From Physcomitrium patens (taxonomy: Eukaryota; Streptophyta; Bryopsida; Funariales; Funariaceae): a DNA stretch of 64,000 nt. Positions 48,724-59,567 of the stretch are shown here, in pieces. The translations under genes and the position numbers were made by a program. The notes below the pieces were generated by a model that was not told the origin of the DNA, made no database searches, and saw nothing but the letters and a program-made list of their open reading frames with translations. The stretch is from assembly GCF_000002425.4 (NCBI RefSeq), contig NC_037254.1, forward strand, positions 21,827,994-21,891,993. The letters run 5' to 3'. Each line of letters opens with the position of its first letter. Position 1 is the stretch's first letter.

Positions 48724-49071
48724 TTAATACCAACGCAAGAAAATGAAAATCTGTCGCATCACATTCGCTATGAATTCCAATTGTTGTTCGCGAGGCAAAT
48801 GATTCATCGGCCCTTGGAGCCAACGGTAGTGACCAACACCTTCAATCTCTGACCAAGCGTGGACTTCTGTGTCTTCATTGTGAAACTGTCCTCCAAACAC
48901 ACCTTCTGGCTGACCATCGTAGGCAGGCTCGACCTCAAATACAATTACTAGCGATCTGTTGCTCGGTATCCTCCGACGTCGTCGTGGTGCAGGCGGTTCT
49001 TCATCTCGCGGTCGTCTTCGTGAGCTAGTCGCTTGAGATGACATAACAAGTGTAGTATCTTGACTATCCAT
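48724..49071 (-). CDS. Extra ORF between pol and 3' LTR, element 2 (intact, 115 aa)
   Basis: The ATG at 49071 opens 115 uninterrupted codons in sense orientation, just before the polypurine tract. The N-terminus is arginine-rich (SSRRRPRDEEPPAPRRRRRI), possibly a nuclear-localisation or nucleic-acid-binding region. The rest contains LVIVFEVEPAYDGQPEGVFG, then EVHAWSEIEGVGHYRWLQGP, then NHLPREQQLEFI. It shows no membrane segment or signal peptide, so an envelope role is unlikely. Element 1 has a recognisable, broken homologue in the same place and element 3 a more decayed one, so this is a conserved part of the element and not chance. I do not recognise the family. Confidence 0.7.
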   Translation of the reverse strand: MDSQDTTLVMSSQATSSRRRPRDEEPPAPRRRRRIPSNRSLVIVFEVEPAYDGQPEGVFGGQFHNEDTEVHAWSEIEGVGHYRWLQGPMNHLPREQQLEFIANVMRQIFIFLRWY

Positions 49072-49189
49072 GTCCAAAGGCTAAAATGATGAGAGCAAAC
49101 TATAGTTGCTAACAAAGTTCTACACTATCGAACTATGGGTTTTGGAGGTGCCCTCCCCCCTTTTTATGCTACTTGATGAGCAAGCTTCA

Positions 49190-49293
49190 ACAAGAAGCTA
49201 TCGTTGAATCGGCTTAGGTTTATGAGGATATCGTTGATGAAATTCTTATACTTTTTTTGGTACATTGGCAAGATTTTCGGCACGCTCCTACGT
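49190..49293 (-). pseudogene. Broken chromodomain tail, element 2
   Basis: After LVHWNGYDINE the frame hits TGA and, two codons on, TAG, then continues ERAENLANVPKKV and further, as expected of a chromodomain. The TAG replaces the conserved Trp of the TWEP-type motif. The integrase therefore ends within the chromodomain. Confidence 0.8.
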
Positions 49294-52200
49294 TCATTCA
49301 TTGATGTCGTATCCATTCCAATGCACTAAATACTCCAATTTTCTCCTATTACGCCGTGAATCTAGTACCTTTTCCACCTCATATTCCTCATGGTTTTCAA
49401 TTTCGATACTTGGTGGCGGACTTTGTACTCTTTGGAGAAAAGCTGACTCTCGATAAGGTTCCAACAAAGACACATGAAAGACTGGATGTACCTTCATAGT
49501 AGCAGGTAACTCCAGACGATATGCCACCGGATTGATCTGCTTCTCGATAACAAATGGCCCTAATCTCCGATAGTCCAATTTGTCACATGGCCGCTTGGTC
49601 TTGATATTCCTTCGAAGAAGCCATACTTTACTTCCAACTTTAAAAGTAGGCGCCTCATTTCGATATTTATCTGCAGATGCCTTGTAACTCTCTTGGGCAG
49701 ATTGCAATTGAAGCTTCAACGTCGCTTGAAGCTCCGATAGTTGCTTCACAAATCCTTCAGCTGCTGGGTTGTTATTTGCTGAAGAACTCAATAAATCGAG
49801 CTTGGGGTGGTATCCGTAGTTGGAGAAGAATGGTGTTTGTTGAGTTGACGCATGAAGAATGTTGTTGTATGCGAACTCAACAAGCGGTAGATATGCAGTC
49901 CAATCATCTTGTTGATAGTTCATGCTGCATCGTAAATATTGCTCCAAAACTTGATTCACCCGCTCCGTTTGACAGTCAGTTTGAGGATGAAAAGCTGAAG
50001 AGAGCTTAATATCCACCTTCAATATCTCAAAGAGGGACCTCCAAAACTTGGATACAAACTGAGTACCTCGATCCGACACGATATCATCTGGTAGGCCATG
50101 ATAACGATATATGTTATCAAGAAAGAGTCTTGCGGTGTCTTCACTTGACGATGTTTTCTTGCAAGGCACGAAATGCGCCATCTTTGTAAATCGATCCACC
50201 ACAACAAAGATGCTGTTAAATGAATTCGATGGCGGTAGGTCCGTAATGAAGTCCATAGAAACTGAAGACCATGGTCGGTGCAGAATAGGCAATGGCTGGA
50301 GAAGTCCATACGGACGATGTCGAGGGATCTTGGATCTTGAACAAACATCACAAGAAAGGACAAATTCCTTCACATCCTTCCACATTTGATGCCACCAAAA
50401 ATCTCGTGAAATGAGCTCCAAAGTCTTGTTGAATCCAAAATGTCCCGCAGCTGGAAAGTCGTGGCGAGATTGAAGTACTCGGAGTCGAGTTGGTCCTTTT
50501 GGGATATACAACCGCTCCTCAAAATACAAAAGATCTCCCTCCACCTTAAACTTGTCATTATCGACACGTTGTTTGATGTCAAGAGCTATAGAATCCTCAA
50601 TGGTCGCAGTACGTACCTCGCTGAGGTAGCCGTCATCGATAGTTGCAACAGTAGCAAAAATCCTGAATTTTTCTGGTTTCAACAATGTTATACATTGTTG
50701 ATCAAACGCTGCTTCTTCAGCCTTTAGCGCAAGATACGATCTCCTCGATAATGTGTCAGATAATCCTTGCTGTTTTCCAGGGAGGTAGGTGATAATAAAG
50801 TCAAATCACAATAGAGACATATTCCATCGAGCTTGACGACGATTCAAAATTCGAGCTGTCATGAAGTACTCCAAATTCTTGTGGTCCGTATAAACAGTCA
50901 CTGGATGTGCAGCTCCTTCGAGGAAGTGACGCCACTCTTGGAAGGCATCCACTATAGCAAGCAGCTCTTTGTCGTGGATCTCGTAGTTGATCTCAGCAGC
51001 AGAGAACTTCCGTGAATAGAACGCAACTGGGTGAAGCTTCTTGTCTATGCCCATCTGTGAAAGCACAGCTCCCAAAGCAAAATCTGAAGCATCGGTCTCT
51101 AAATAGAAAGCCTTTGCAAAGTCAGGGTGTACCAAGATTGGAGCCGTAGTGAATGCCGTCTTGAGATCTTGAAATGCTTTTGCTGCTTGTGATCCCCATT
51201 CGAGCTTGTCTTTGCTTGTTAGACGCGTGAGTGGTGCAGCAACTTGAGAATAATTCTTGATGAAGATCCGATAGAAGTTAGCAAATCCAAGAAAACACTG
51301 AACATCTCTAACCGTCTTCGGAACTTCCCAAGATATAATTGCTTCTACCTTTTTTGGATCCATCTTCAAGCCCTCTGTAGTCGCAATGAAGCCCAAAAAT
51401 TCCATCTCATTCTGGTGAAATTGACACTTCTCCAACTTGGCGTAGAGTCCTCGTTTGCGTAGTTTTTCAAGAACCAAACAAACGTGCTTCTCATGTTCTT
51501 CTTCATTCTTGGAAAATATCAAAATATCATCTAGATAGATGACAACAAAGTCATCGAGGTACTCCCGAAAGATGTCGTTCATCATATGCTGAAAGACCGC
51601 TGGAGCATTGGTAAGACCAAAAGGCATGACATTGTACTCAAAATGGCCATACCTTGTACGAAAGGCTGTCTTCCATTCATCTCCTTCTTTGATTCGCACA
51701 AGGTTGTAGGCTCCTCTTAAATCAATCTTTGTAAAAATCCTTGCACGTCCAAGTTGATCTAAGAGGCCGGAGATCAAAGGTAAGGGATAGCGATTTTTCT
51801 TGGTCACCTTGTTGAGTCCTCGGTAGTCCACGCACATCCGCAGTGAGCCATCCTTTTTCTTCACGAATAGGATTGGTGCTCCAGCTGGCGACTTTGAATA
51901 TCGAATAAAATTCTTGGCTAGATTCTCATCGATGTACTTCCGCAATTCTGCCAACTCCGTCTGCGATAGGTTGTATATTGGACCAAAAGGTGGTTGCGCT
52001 CCTTCCTCTAAGTCTATGGCGCAATCATATGGTCGATGTTCCGGCAGTATATCGGCGTTCTTCTTGTGAAACACGTCTTCAAAATCCCTATATTGCTCTG
52101 GTATATTCGATGTTGAGATATTCTCGCCGCTAGTTGGAGCTGCATAAATGACAAATGGTGCGCCTTCCTTGGACGATCTTAGGAACGCTCTCGCTCCAAT

Positions 52201-52668
52201 AAACATGGATTTCTTCATGTAGGTTCTACCAACAGGTTTATTATTATTTTTTTCAGGAAATTTTATCCTTCCTAGCCTCCAATCAATGGACGGATTATGA
52301 TCTTCTAACCAAGAAAGACCAAGGATAACAGGGCTTGATGGGGTTCTAATAATATTAAAAATAACGTGACTACTATGGTCCTTAAACACCACTTCTATAG
52401 GTTCTGATTCGTGGATAACGTTGCCTGACAATAAGGGTCGTCCATCTATCACCTCTACGTGAACAGGTTTGGACTTCTGTACTAAACGGATCTTGTGGCA
52501 TTTAGCAAACTCTTCATTTAAAAAACAAGTAGATGCCCCCGAATCCAATAAAGCTAAAGTTTTTTGTTTTTGAGGGCCTAAAAACAAAGGAATTGTAAAA
52601 CAACGGGCAGGTTGGACAGAGAAGGAGGAACCTGATTGTTGTCGTGATATTAGATTGTCCAGCCGCAC
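49294..52668 (-). pseudogene. Pol of element 2: protease, RT, RNase H, integrase; one nonsense codon
   Basis: One frame of about 1125 codons is broken only by TGA at 50806-50808, where element 1 has Arg (CGA). Protease: LLDSGASTCFLNEEF. RT: KKKDGSLRMCVDYRGLN, MPFGLTNAPAVFQH, IYLDDILIFSK. RNase H: LETDASDFALGAVLSQ, DKELLAIVDAF. Integrase: HFGFNKTLELISRDFWW and CDVCSRSKIPRH (zinc-binding), MDFITDLP, SDRGTQFVSKFW, HPQTDCQTERVNQ (DDE core). The C-terminus holds VWLLRRNIK and PVFHVSLLEPY, then the first half of a chromodomain. Pol has no ATG of its own and starts in the -1 frame, overlapping the gag stop. Confidence 0.92.
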
Positions 52669-52673
52669 GGTTC

Positions 52674-53675
52674 CTACTGTGGCTGGGCGTGGTCATTTTC
52701 CGGAATCATCGCACTTCTAGTCTTGACAGGGTGCCAATTTTGCTTCTTTGGGCAATTTCCAACCTTGTGACCTTCTTCTCCACAGTACAAACATAACCCT
52801 TCCTCCATACGCCATTTCTTCTCTGTTGGAGTAAGAGATCGGACACGCGCCATGTCGATTTGCATGTCTGTTGCCTCCGAATGTGAGTTTAAGCTATTTG
52901 CAGACATAGTCACGTCGTAACCAGTCATTTGGTGTCTTGGACGTTGGTCTTGGCGACGCTGGAATAGGCGGTTGTCACACTTTACAGCTTGGCTAATAGC
53001 TTCGTTGAGCGTTTGAGGATCAGGAAGAGATAACAGCAAGTCCTTCACATCATCCTTCAAGCCCCAATAAAACTGACTCACCAACGCCTCTTCACCCCAA
53101 TTAATGTCACTTGCCAATTGTCTGAAATCCGAGGCATAGACTGATGCAGAGCGTGTTCCTTGTCGTAGCGATCGGATCTTTGTTGTAGCCCATCGAACTT
53201 TATCATGCTCGCCAAATGCTTCTGCAAACGCCTCCAAGAATGTTTCAAAGTTGCTCAGGATTGGCGATCGCTTCTCGAACAAGGAAGTAAACCAAGACAG
53301 AGCTTGTGCTGTAAGCAAGGTTCCAACAAGCCCAACACGCGCTTCCTCCGTCGGATAACGTTTGGGCTGTAAAATTGTTATCAACCTGATTTGGTTGACA
53401 AAACCTCGAAACTTGGAACGAGTTCCATCAAACTTATCCGGAAGACTAACTCGAGGCTCCTTTCGTTGTAGGACTACTCGATCTTGTTGAAATGGAGGTA
53501 GAACTGCTTCTTCTGGCGCAGAAGTTTGAGGCTGATATGCTTTAGATGGCGCTATCCCAGATGCTCCATTGTTATGGAGTCCTACCATGACTCCTTCGAT
53601 CTCTGTTGTCCTATGTGACAACGAGGCAAGAGCATTTATGATGGTGTCTAGTTTGGATTCCAAACTTTCAGCCAT
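52674..53675 (-). CDS. Gag of element 2 (intact, 333 aa)
   Basis: Complete gag. A coiled-coil-like start (MAESLESKLDTIINALASL) is followed by the retrotransposon gag domain at residues ~85-210 (FDGTRSKFRGFVNQIRLI, LSWFTSLFEKRSPI, SASVYASDFRQLASDINW). A zinc knuckle, CLYCGEEGHKVGNC, lies near the C-terminus. The protein forms the capsid and packages the RNA in this family. The stop overlaps the start of pol, which lies in the -1 frame, so Gag-Pol would need frameshifting. Confidence 0.92.
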   Translation of the reverse strand: MAESLESKLDTIINALASLSHRTTEIEGVMVGLHNNGASGIAPSKAYQPQTSAPEEAVLPPFQQDRVVLQRKEPRVSLPDKFDGTRSKFRGFVNQIRLITILQPKRYPTEEARVGLVGTLLTAQALSWFTSLFEKRSPILSNFETFLEAFAEAFGEHDKVRWATTKIRSLRQGTRSASVYASDFRQLASDINWGEEALVSQFYWGLKDDVKDLLLSLPDPQTLNEAISQAVKCDNRLFQRRQDQRPRHQMTGYDVTMSANSLNSHSEATDMQIDMARVRSLTPTEKKWRMEEGLCLYCGEEGHKVGNCPKKQNWHPVKTRSAMIPENDHAQPQ

Positions 53676-53749
53676 TTTAATGTCTTAACCTTCGGCTAAC
53701 CTTCAGAAAGAAGAAAAAAGAGTTTTGACAAGAGGACAATATTGGTTCA

Positions 53750-53950
53750 GAGGAGAGTACTCCGCAACCTCTAAAACGCCTTAAGACTCCAAGATGAGGG
53801 GTAATCCACTCTCTCCAAGAAGAATAAGGCTCCAATGTTGAGAAAGAAGAGATATCAGTTTAGAGGAGGGTAATCCGCAACCTCTAAAACACTAGCACAC
53901 CTTCAAGAAGAGGGGTAATCCACTCTCTAATAAGAAGGAACTAGCTCTGA
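53750..53950 (-). repeat. Duplicated segment in element 2 leader
   Basis: Two copies of about 110 bp share TCCGCAACCTCTAAAAC and GAGGGGTAATCCACTCTCT. One copy lies near 53735-53845 and the other near 53855-53955. The leader of element 1 carries a single related segment (GGGTAATCCGCAACTTCTAA near 44190; GGGGTAATCCACTCTTAATC near 44238). Confidence 0.75.
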
Positions 53951-53978
53951 TACTAGTGAAAATGGAGTCTCGACAAAC

Positions 53979-54390
53979 TGTCACGGACACAAAATACAGA
54001 CTTGAAATCTAACAAGAAGTTCAAGAAGAAGTGGTAGAACTAGATTAAACAGATGAGTACAAGAACAACACCAGAAAGGTGAGCTAGAACTCCAAGAGAT
54101 GTGTTGTCAAGACTGAAGAACCCTTCAGCCTCGACTCCTATATATACTACTGAATAGGAAGCTTCTCGAGCTACTTCCGCTAACTAGGACGCTTCTCTAA
54201 CAACTTCTACTAATTAGGAAACTTCTCGAGCAACTTCCTAGAATCTATCAAAATATTCTAGAACCTTCTAAGAGAATCTTTAGGAAATATTCTAAGAATC
54301 TTCTAGAACCTTCTAAAAGAATCTTTAGAGAATCTTTAGAGAATATTCTAGAAGAATATTCGAAGAATCTTCCAATGTATGTCCATGACA
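53979..54390 (-). repeat. Element 2, 5' LTR
   Basis: 412 bp, TG...CA, same heat-shock-element array and TATA as the 3' LTR. Followed by the right CTTGG target duplication. Confidence 0.92.
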
Positions 54391-54395
54391 CTTGG

Positions 54396-55271
54396 GTATT
54401 GGCCGGCCTCCTTCTCTAATCTTGATACTAATCTCCCAAAGTCAATATCTCTCTTTTTCACCATTCGATTGATGTCAAAATTTTCATACATATAGAAAAA
54501 GAAGTCTTATATTCTCTCATATAAATTTCACTCCGATCTAACTAGTAGATTGCAAGAAATCTTAAAAACCCTCATTAGACCTAAAATTCTACTTTTTAAG
54601 ACCTTGACCCACTTAAACCTCAATAACCTTCAATTCAATCATTAGATCGAGCTAAGATTCACAATGCATATTAAGCACACCTATGACCATTAATCCACAA
54701 AATTTTACTTGTAGATCTGTTACAAAACTCTTAAAATCACTAAAAACATCAATCCTATTTTATTTCACAAAACCCAAGTCATCTGAAAATAATCTTGACT
54801 TTGTAAAGCTTTTAAAAATTCATAATAAATCTAAATTGCCCAAAACCAATGCTCATAAAAACCTTATCCCATCTCCTATCAAACTCCACTCTTTGATTTC
54901 CAAAAGAACCCCAGAGTTGTCATCGAGACTCGATTTTGTGCCTCAAGGTCTGATTTCGACTCTAGTTCATAACTGGCCTTCTCCAAGTATCAATGTCTAG
55001 TTTTTTTAAGTAAGTTTTACTAGAATTTACTCTTAATTTCCTTCTAAACATGCCTATATCATTTATTTTTCCAATATACTTTGTTTTGCCTTATTTATGG
55101 TCCTACAAAGTAAGTAGAAGTCACCTTTTTAAAAAGGCAGCATTACTACTAAAAGTTTTACTACCTTCCTATCTTTCATCCATATTTTTCTACTTTTTCT
55201 TTTAACTTGGTTCTTCTATAATAAGATCTATATTATTATCTTTCACCATATGGTTGTGTTACAACATGATA
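54396..55271. other. Right part of S2
   Basis: AT-rich non-coding sequence that continues S2 after element 2. Open frames here have no family similarity. It ends with GTTACAACATGATA at the junction with element 3 integrase. Confidence 0.55.
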
Positions 55272-55275
55272 CCAT

Positions 55276-58200
55276 AATAAAATCCATAGAAATAAAAGAC
55301 CATAGTTGTTCTGGAATAGGTAATAGTTGAAAAAGTTCATAACATTGACAATGGAGAGTTTTTGATCTTGAACAAATGTCACATGACTGAACAAAGTCTT
55401 TCACACCCTTCCACATTTGTAGCCACCAAAAATCTCTAGATATGAGTTCCAAAGTCTTGTTATATCCAAAATATCCTAGTGCTCGAAAGTCATGACATGC
55501 TTGAAGAACATGTAATTGTGCTTCTCCTTTTGGAACATATAATTGACCTTTGAAATAGAGTAGGTTGTTTTTGAACTCAAACTTAAAAGTATCTTGGAAC
55601 TTTGAAGAAGGATTCTTGATATTATGAACAAGAGGATCAGAAGACATACTTGATTGGATTTGTTTCACAAGGATTGAATCAACAACCAACGTTGATTTCA
55701 TTATTCAAAGATGAAAATACTCTGGCTTTAAAAAAATTATTCTTTACTAATCAAAAGATGCATCTCTTTCTTTTGGTGTAAGATAAGAACGTCTAAAAAG
55801 GAGTCTGACAAACCTTGTTGTTTTTTGGATCAATATGTGATCTTGAAATCAAAACTTAATAAGAACATGTTTCAATGGACTTAACAACGATTTAAAACAC
55901 ATGCTGACATGAAGTACTCAAGTTTCTTGTGATCCATATATACCATGACTGGATTAGAAGCACCTTCTAGATAATGATGCCACTCTTGAAATGAATCCAT
56001 GATTACAAGAAGCTCTTTATTATGGATTTCATAGTTAATCTCGACTGTTGAAATTTTTTTGGAATGTAAAGCTATTAAAAGAAGTTTATCATCTGCTCTT
56101 ATTTGTAATAATACAACATTCAAAGCAAAGTCTGATGCATTTTTTTCCATAAAAAATACCTTAGAAAAGTTGACGCAATACAAAATTGATACAAAAATAA
56201 AGGTTGATTTCAAAGTTTCAAAAGATGCTTGAACTTTTTTATTCCACTTAAGTTTATCTTTGCAAGTCAAATGTATAAGTTGAATTACAACTTGCAAGAA
56301 GTCTTTGATGAAGATCCAATAATAATTGAAAAAGCCTAAAAAGCATTGGACATCTCTTATCGTTTTTGAAATCTTTCAATCTATAATCGTTTGAATTTTT
56401 TTGAGATCCATCATTTGAAATGATATATCATAAGAAGTCGACTTGAGTAGTATGAAATACACAATTTTTTATCTTGATATAGAATCCTCTATTTCTTAAT
56501 TTATGTAACACATGACAAACATAAAGTTCATGTTCATCTATTTTCTTAAAATAAATCAAGATGTCATCTAGATAACAGACAACAAAATTATCTAAAAACT
56601 CTAAAAAAAATATCATTCATTACATGTTGAAAAGCTGTCAATGTATTTGTAAGTCTAAAAGACATGATATATTCAAAATACCCATACCTAGTTTGAAATG
56701 CATTCTTCTATTCATCTCCTTCTTTAATACGTATTAGATTGTATGCTCCTCATAGATTTATTTTTGTACAGATCTTAGTTTGATTCAGTTGATCGAGAAG
56801 TGTGAGTATCAAAAGTAGAAGGTACCTATTTTTTATGGTGATCTTGTCGAGTCCTTCATAATCAACATACATCCGCAATGATCCATCTTTCTTCTTTATA
56901 AATAAGATTGGAGCTCGTGTTGGTGATTTGAAATGGCGTATGAAATTCTTGGCCAAATTTTCTTCAATATATTCCTTGAATTCAGCCAATTCATTTTGTG
57001 ATAAACTATAGATTGGTCCAAATCGTCGTTGTGTTCTTTCTTGAATGTCAATTGAGTAGTGATAGGGATGATGTTCTGGAAGAGTATCTGTATTCTTCTT
57101 CTCAAATACATCTTAAAATTCTTCACATGGGTAGAAATGCCACTTGAAGTCTTCACATCATTAGAAATAAGTGTGGCATAAATAACACAAGGTGATCTTT
57201 CTTTTGCAGCATGCAAGAAAGCTCTTGCTCCTACAAACATAGGTTTAATTGTACTAGACTTATGACTTTCTACTGAATTAATTTCACCTTTAATTATGCT
57301 TTTAGAGAAGTCAAGGATATGAGAAATCTAATCTATGCAAGGATTATATTTTCTAACTATGATAAACTTAAAATGACTGGATTAGAGGAAGATCTAATTA
57401 TATTAAAGATTATGCAACTACTATGACCATTTATTACTATATCTATAAGAAGTGTTTCATGAGTAATATCTCCAAAAGATAATGGACGACCATCTATGAC
57501 TTTTACATGAATAGGTTTGGTTTTTTGAACTAACAATATTTTATGACTTTTAACAAATTCTACATCTAAGAAACAAGCTGAGGCTCCTGAATTTATAAAA
57601 GTAGAGGCTTTATAATTATTAGGTCCTAAATACACATCTATTATAAAATAAAGAGAGGGTTATAAGGAGAAGATAGGACCTTCATTAGAAATTGTGTAAG
57701 ATTCCAGCCGCACGGTTCCTATTGTAGTTGGACAAATTTTTTTTTTGACATATTATCTTCTTTGACAGATGTGCTTCTCATTTTGTGATTTCATTGCTTC
57801 TTTGGATAATGTTGAGCACTGTGTTTAGATTCTCCATAATATAAGCACAATCCTTCTTGATGGCGACAAGTCTTTTCTTGTTTGATAAGAGGTTTAAAAC
57901 ATACTACATCAATTTATATATCTTTTACTTTTGATAACATATATATTTACTTTTTACATCAATTTATATATCTTTTATTTTTAAAACATACTACATCAAT
58001 TTATATATCTTTTAATTTATATATCTTTTATCTTTTACAAATGTTGATGTTGCCATCGAATTATAGTACCGTTGAGGCCTATTTGTACGACTCTCAAATT
58101 AAAATTCAAAAAGTCAATTGTTGCATTCCATAGCAAAGTCAATTGCTTAACTCAATGTTTGAAGATCAGGTAAGTTGAGCATCAATTTCTTTACTTCATA

Positions 58201-59021
58201 TTGTAATCCATAGAAAAATTGGCTAATAAGTGCAGCATCATTCCACTTGATATCAGTTCCAAGTTGTCAAAAATGTGAAGCATATAACATTCCAGATTGA
58301 TTTTTTTGTCATAAAATATGGATCTTGTTGGTTGCAACACGAATTGCATCATGTTCTCTATACATGGACCAAAATTTTGCCAAAAGTGCTTCTAGATTAT
58401 CCAATATTGGATCTTGTCATTCAAGAAAAGAGGAAAATCTCAATAGTGCTGAACCTAAAAGAAGTGTACCAATGAATCTAACTTGTGATCCTGAAGTTAG
58501 ATAGCTTTGACGTTGAAGTTCAATCACAAGTTGTACTTGATTGATAAATCCTCAAAATTTAGATCTTATGCCATCAAACTTCTCGGACATGACAACTCTT
58601 AATTCTTGAACACTTAAAGGATGTTTCATTGTGGCTAGAGGGACATGATTTGTTGTAGATATTGAAGCACGTCTAATCATCTCTATGTCCTCACTTCCTA
58701 CCATTCTTGTTGATTCTTGTGGTAGTAAGCTAAGTTGATGCATCGCAAGCATCAATTCTTTCAATTGATCTTGCATTTGTGCGATTGCACTCTTTATTTC
58801 AACAAGCTTTGTCATAATAATACTCAAAAAAATATCTAATATTACTCAAGACAAATAGAAAAAAGGACTTGAGGACAAAGAAAATACTAAGAACAATATC
58901 AAGTTAGAAGAGGGTAATCCGTAACTTCTAATATCCTTATGTCTTATCATGAGAAAGGAGTACTCCACTCTTAATCAAGACAAGACAAAGCTTTGATACT
59001 GTAAGTGTACTCTTATCAATT
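55276..59021 (-). pseudogene. Element 3 right part: gag, protease, RT, RNase H, integrase start
   Basis: Minus strand: gag at 58160-58827 (ATG near 58827; MKSAIAQMQDQLKELMLAMH-like start), protease at 57357-57700 (INSGASACFLDVEF), RT at 56428-57240 (KKKDGSLRMYVDYEGLD; VCYLDDILIYFK), RNase H at 55881-56297 (EKNASDFALNVVLLQ), integrase start at 55276-55701 (ALGYFGYNKTLELISRDFWW, CDICSRSK). A run of 10 A on the coding strand lies at the gag-pol junction. Many stops and frameshifts are present. A short AT-rich stretch near 57920-58060 (repeated TTTATATATCTTTT) looks like local slippage. Confidence 0.88.
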
Positions 59022-59567
59022 TGTCAAGGACATGAACTAAAAGATGATGCATAAATCAATGAAATCCATGTCAAAGAAAGAGTGACAAATTGAAATAAAG
59101 AAGTACATATATTAAAAGAAAATAGAATGGCTTATTGCCAAAAGACAAGAAAACTTGAGACTCTTGAAAATAGATTAGAAGCAAGAAAGGAATTGATAAG
59201 AGTGAAGAGGGCTTCACTCTTGTCTCTATATGTACTATCTAACTAGGGGCTATGTGGCAATGTTCTATAGGACCTCCAATATGTGTTGACTTTGTAGGCT
59301 ACATGCCTTGACTTACAAGGCAAGTTTTTCTAAGTGTGGGCCATATAGTTAGCTTGGTCTTCAAGCTAACAACATGTATAGCATATGGCTAACTTGTTGA
59401 CCACATTTCTAACCCAAAAAGACAATTAAAGACACCTATAAATTCAAGGTAGCATCTATGAAGCTTTTATAGAAGATATTATAGAATTAACTTATTTTTA
59501 CCTACTTCTATTTACTTTTATTTATTTATACATGTAATTATTGGCTTACATGCATATATCCATGATA
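59022..59567 (-). repeat. Element 3, 5' LTR
   Basis: About 546 bp, paired with 44931-45487. The end CATGATA corresponds to the CGTGACA of element 1 after transitions. Confidence 0.87.

Larger units (their letters stand above)
48262..54390 (-). mobile_element. Ty3/gypsy chromovirus, element 2 (complete, nearly intact)
   Basis: Identical-length 412-bp LTRs (48262-48673, 53979-54390) are flanked by a perfect CTTGG duplication (48257-48261, 54391-54395). By eye they differ at roughly 10 sites. Minus-strand order: leader with duplicated segment, gag (52674-53675), pol (49294-52668, one internal TGA), broken chromodomain and an extra ORF (48724-49071). The polypurine tract AGAAGAGGAGGTGA on the minus strand touches the 3' LTR. 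A GTATCAGAGC match to the initiator tRNA-Met end lies at about 53946-53955. It is the youngest layer of the nest. Confidence 0.93.
47096..55271. mobile_element. Family S insertion (copy S2) in element 3, itself split by element 2
   Basis: Its left end TGTCTTAATACGTGAAGTCTTGC resembles the S1 left end, and its right end GTTACAACATGATA resembles the S1 right end GTTACAACACGACA. Flanking TTGT (47092-47095) and CCAT (55272-55275) are both derivable by C-to-T or G-to-A change from CCGC, the base sequence element 1 has at the same site, so a 4-bp duplication is likely. Without element 2 and its duplication S2 is about 2042 bp. The interior differs from S1 and includes the CCTAAA-like tract. Confidence 0.65.
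44931..59567 (-). mobile_element. Ty3/gypsy chromovirus, element 3 (same family as element 1), split by nested insertions
   Basis: LTRs at 44931-45487 and 59022-59567 resemble those of element 1, and its inner parts follow the same order: extra ORF, chromodomain and integrase on the left; integrase start, RNase H, RT, protease and gag on the right. Flanks TATAT (44926-44930) and TGTAT (59568-59572) look like a decayed target-site duplication. The element is cut inside integrase by S2 (47096-55271), which holds element 2. Stops and frameshifts are frequent, so it is older than element 1. Confidence 0.85.

Noticed and set aside
48724..49071. Envelope-like gene of an errantivirus-type element
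   Set aside because: No signal peptide, no transmembrane segment and no furin-like site; the pol has a chromodomain, which points to a chromovirus.
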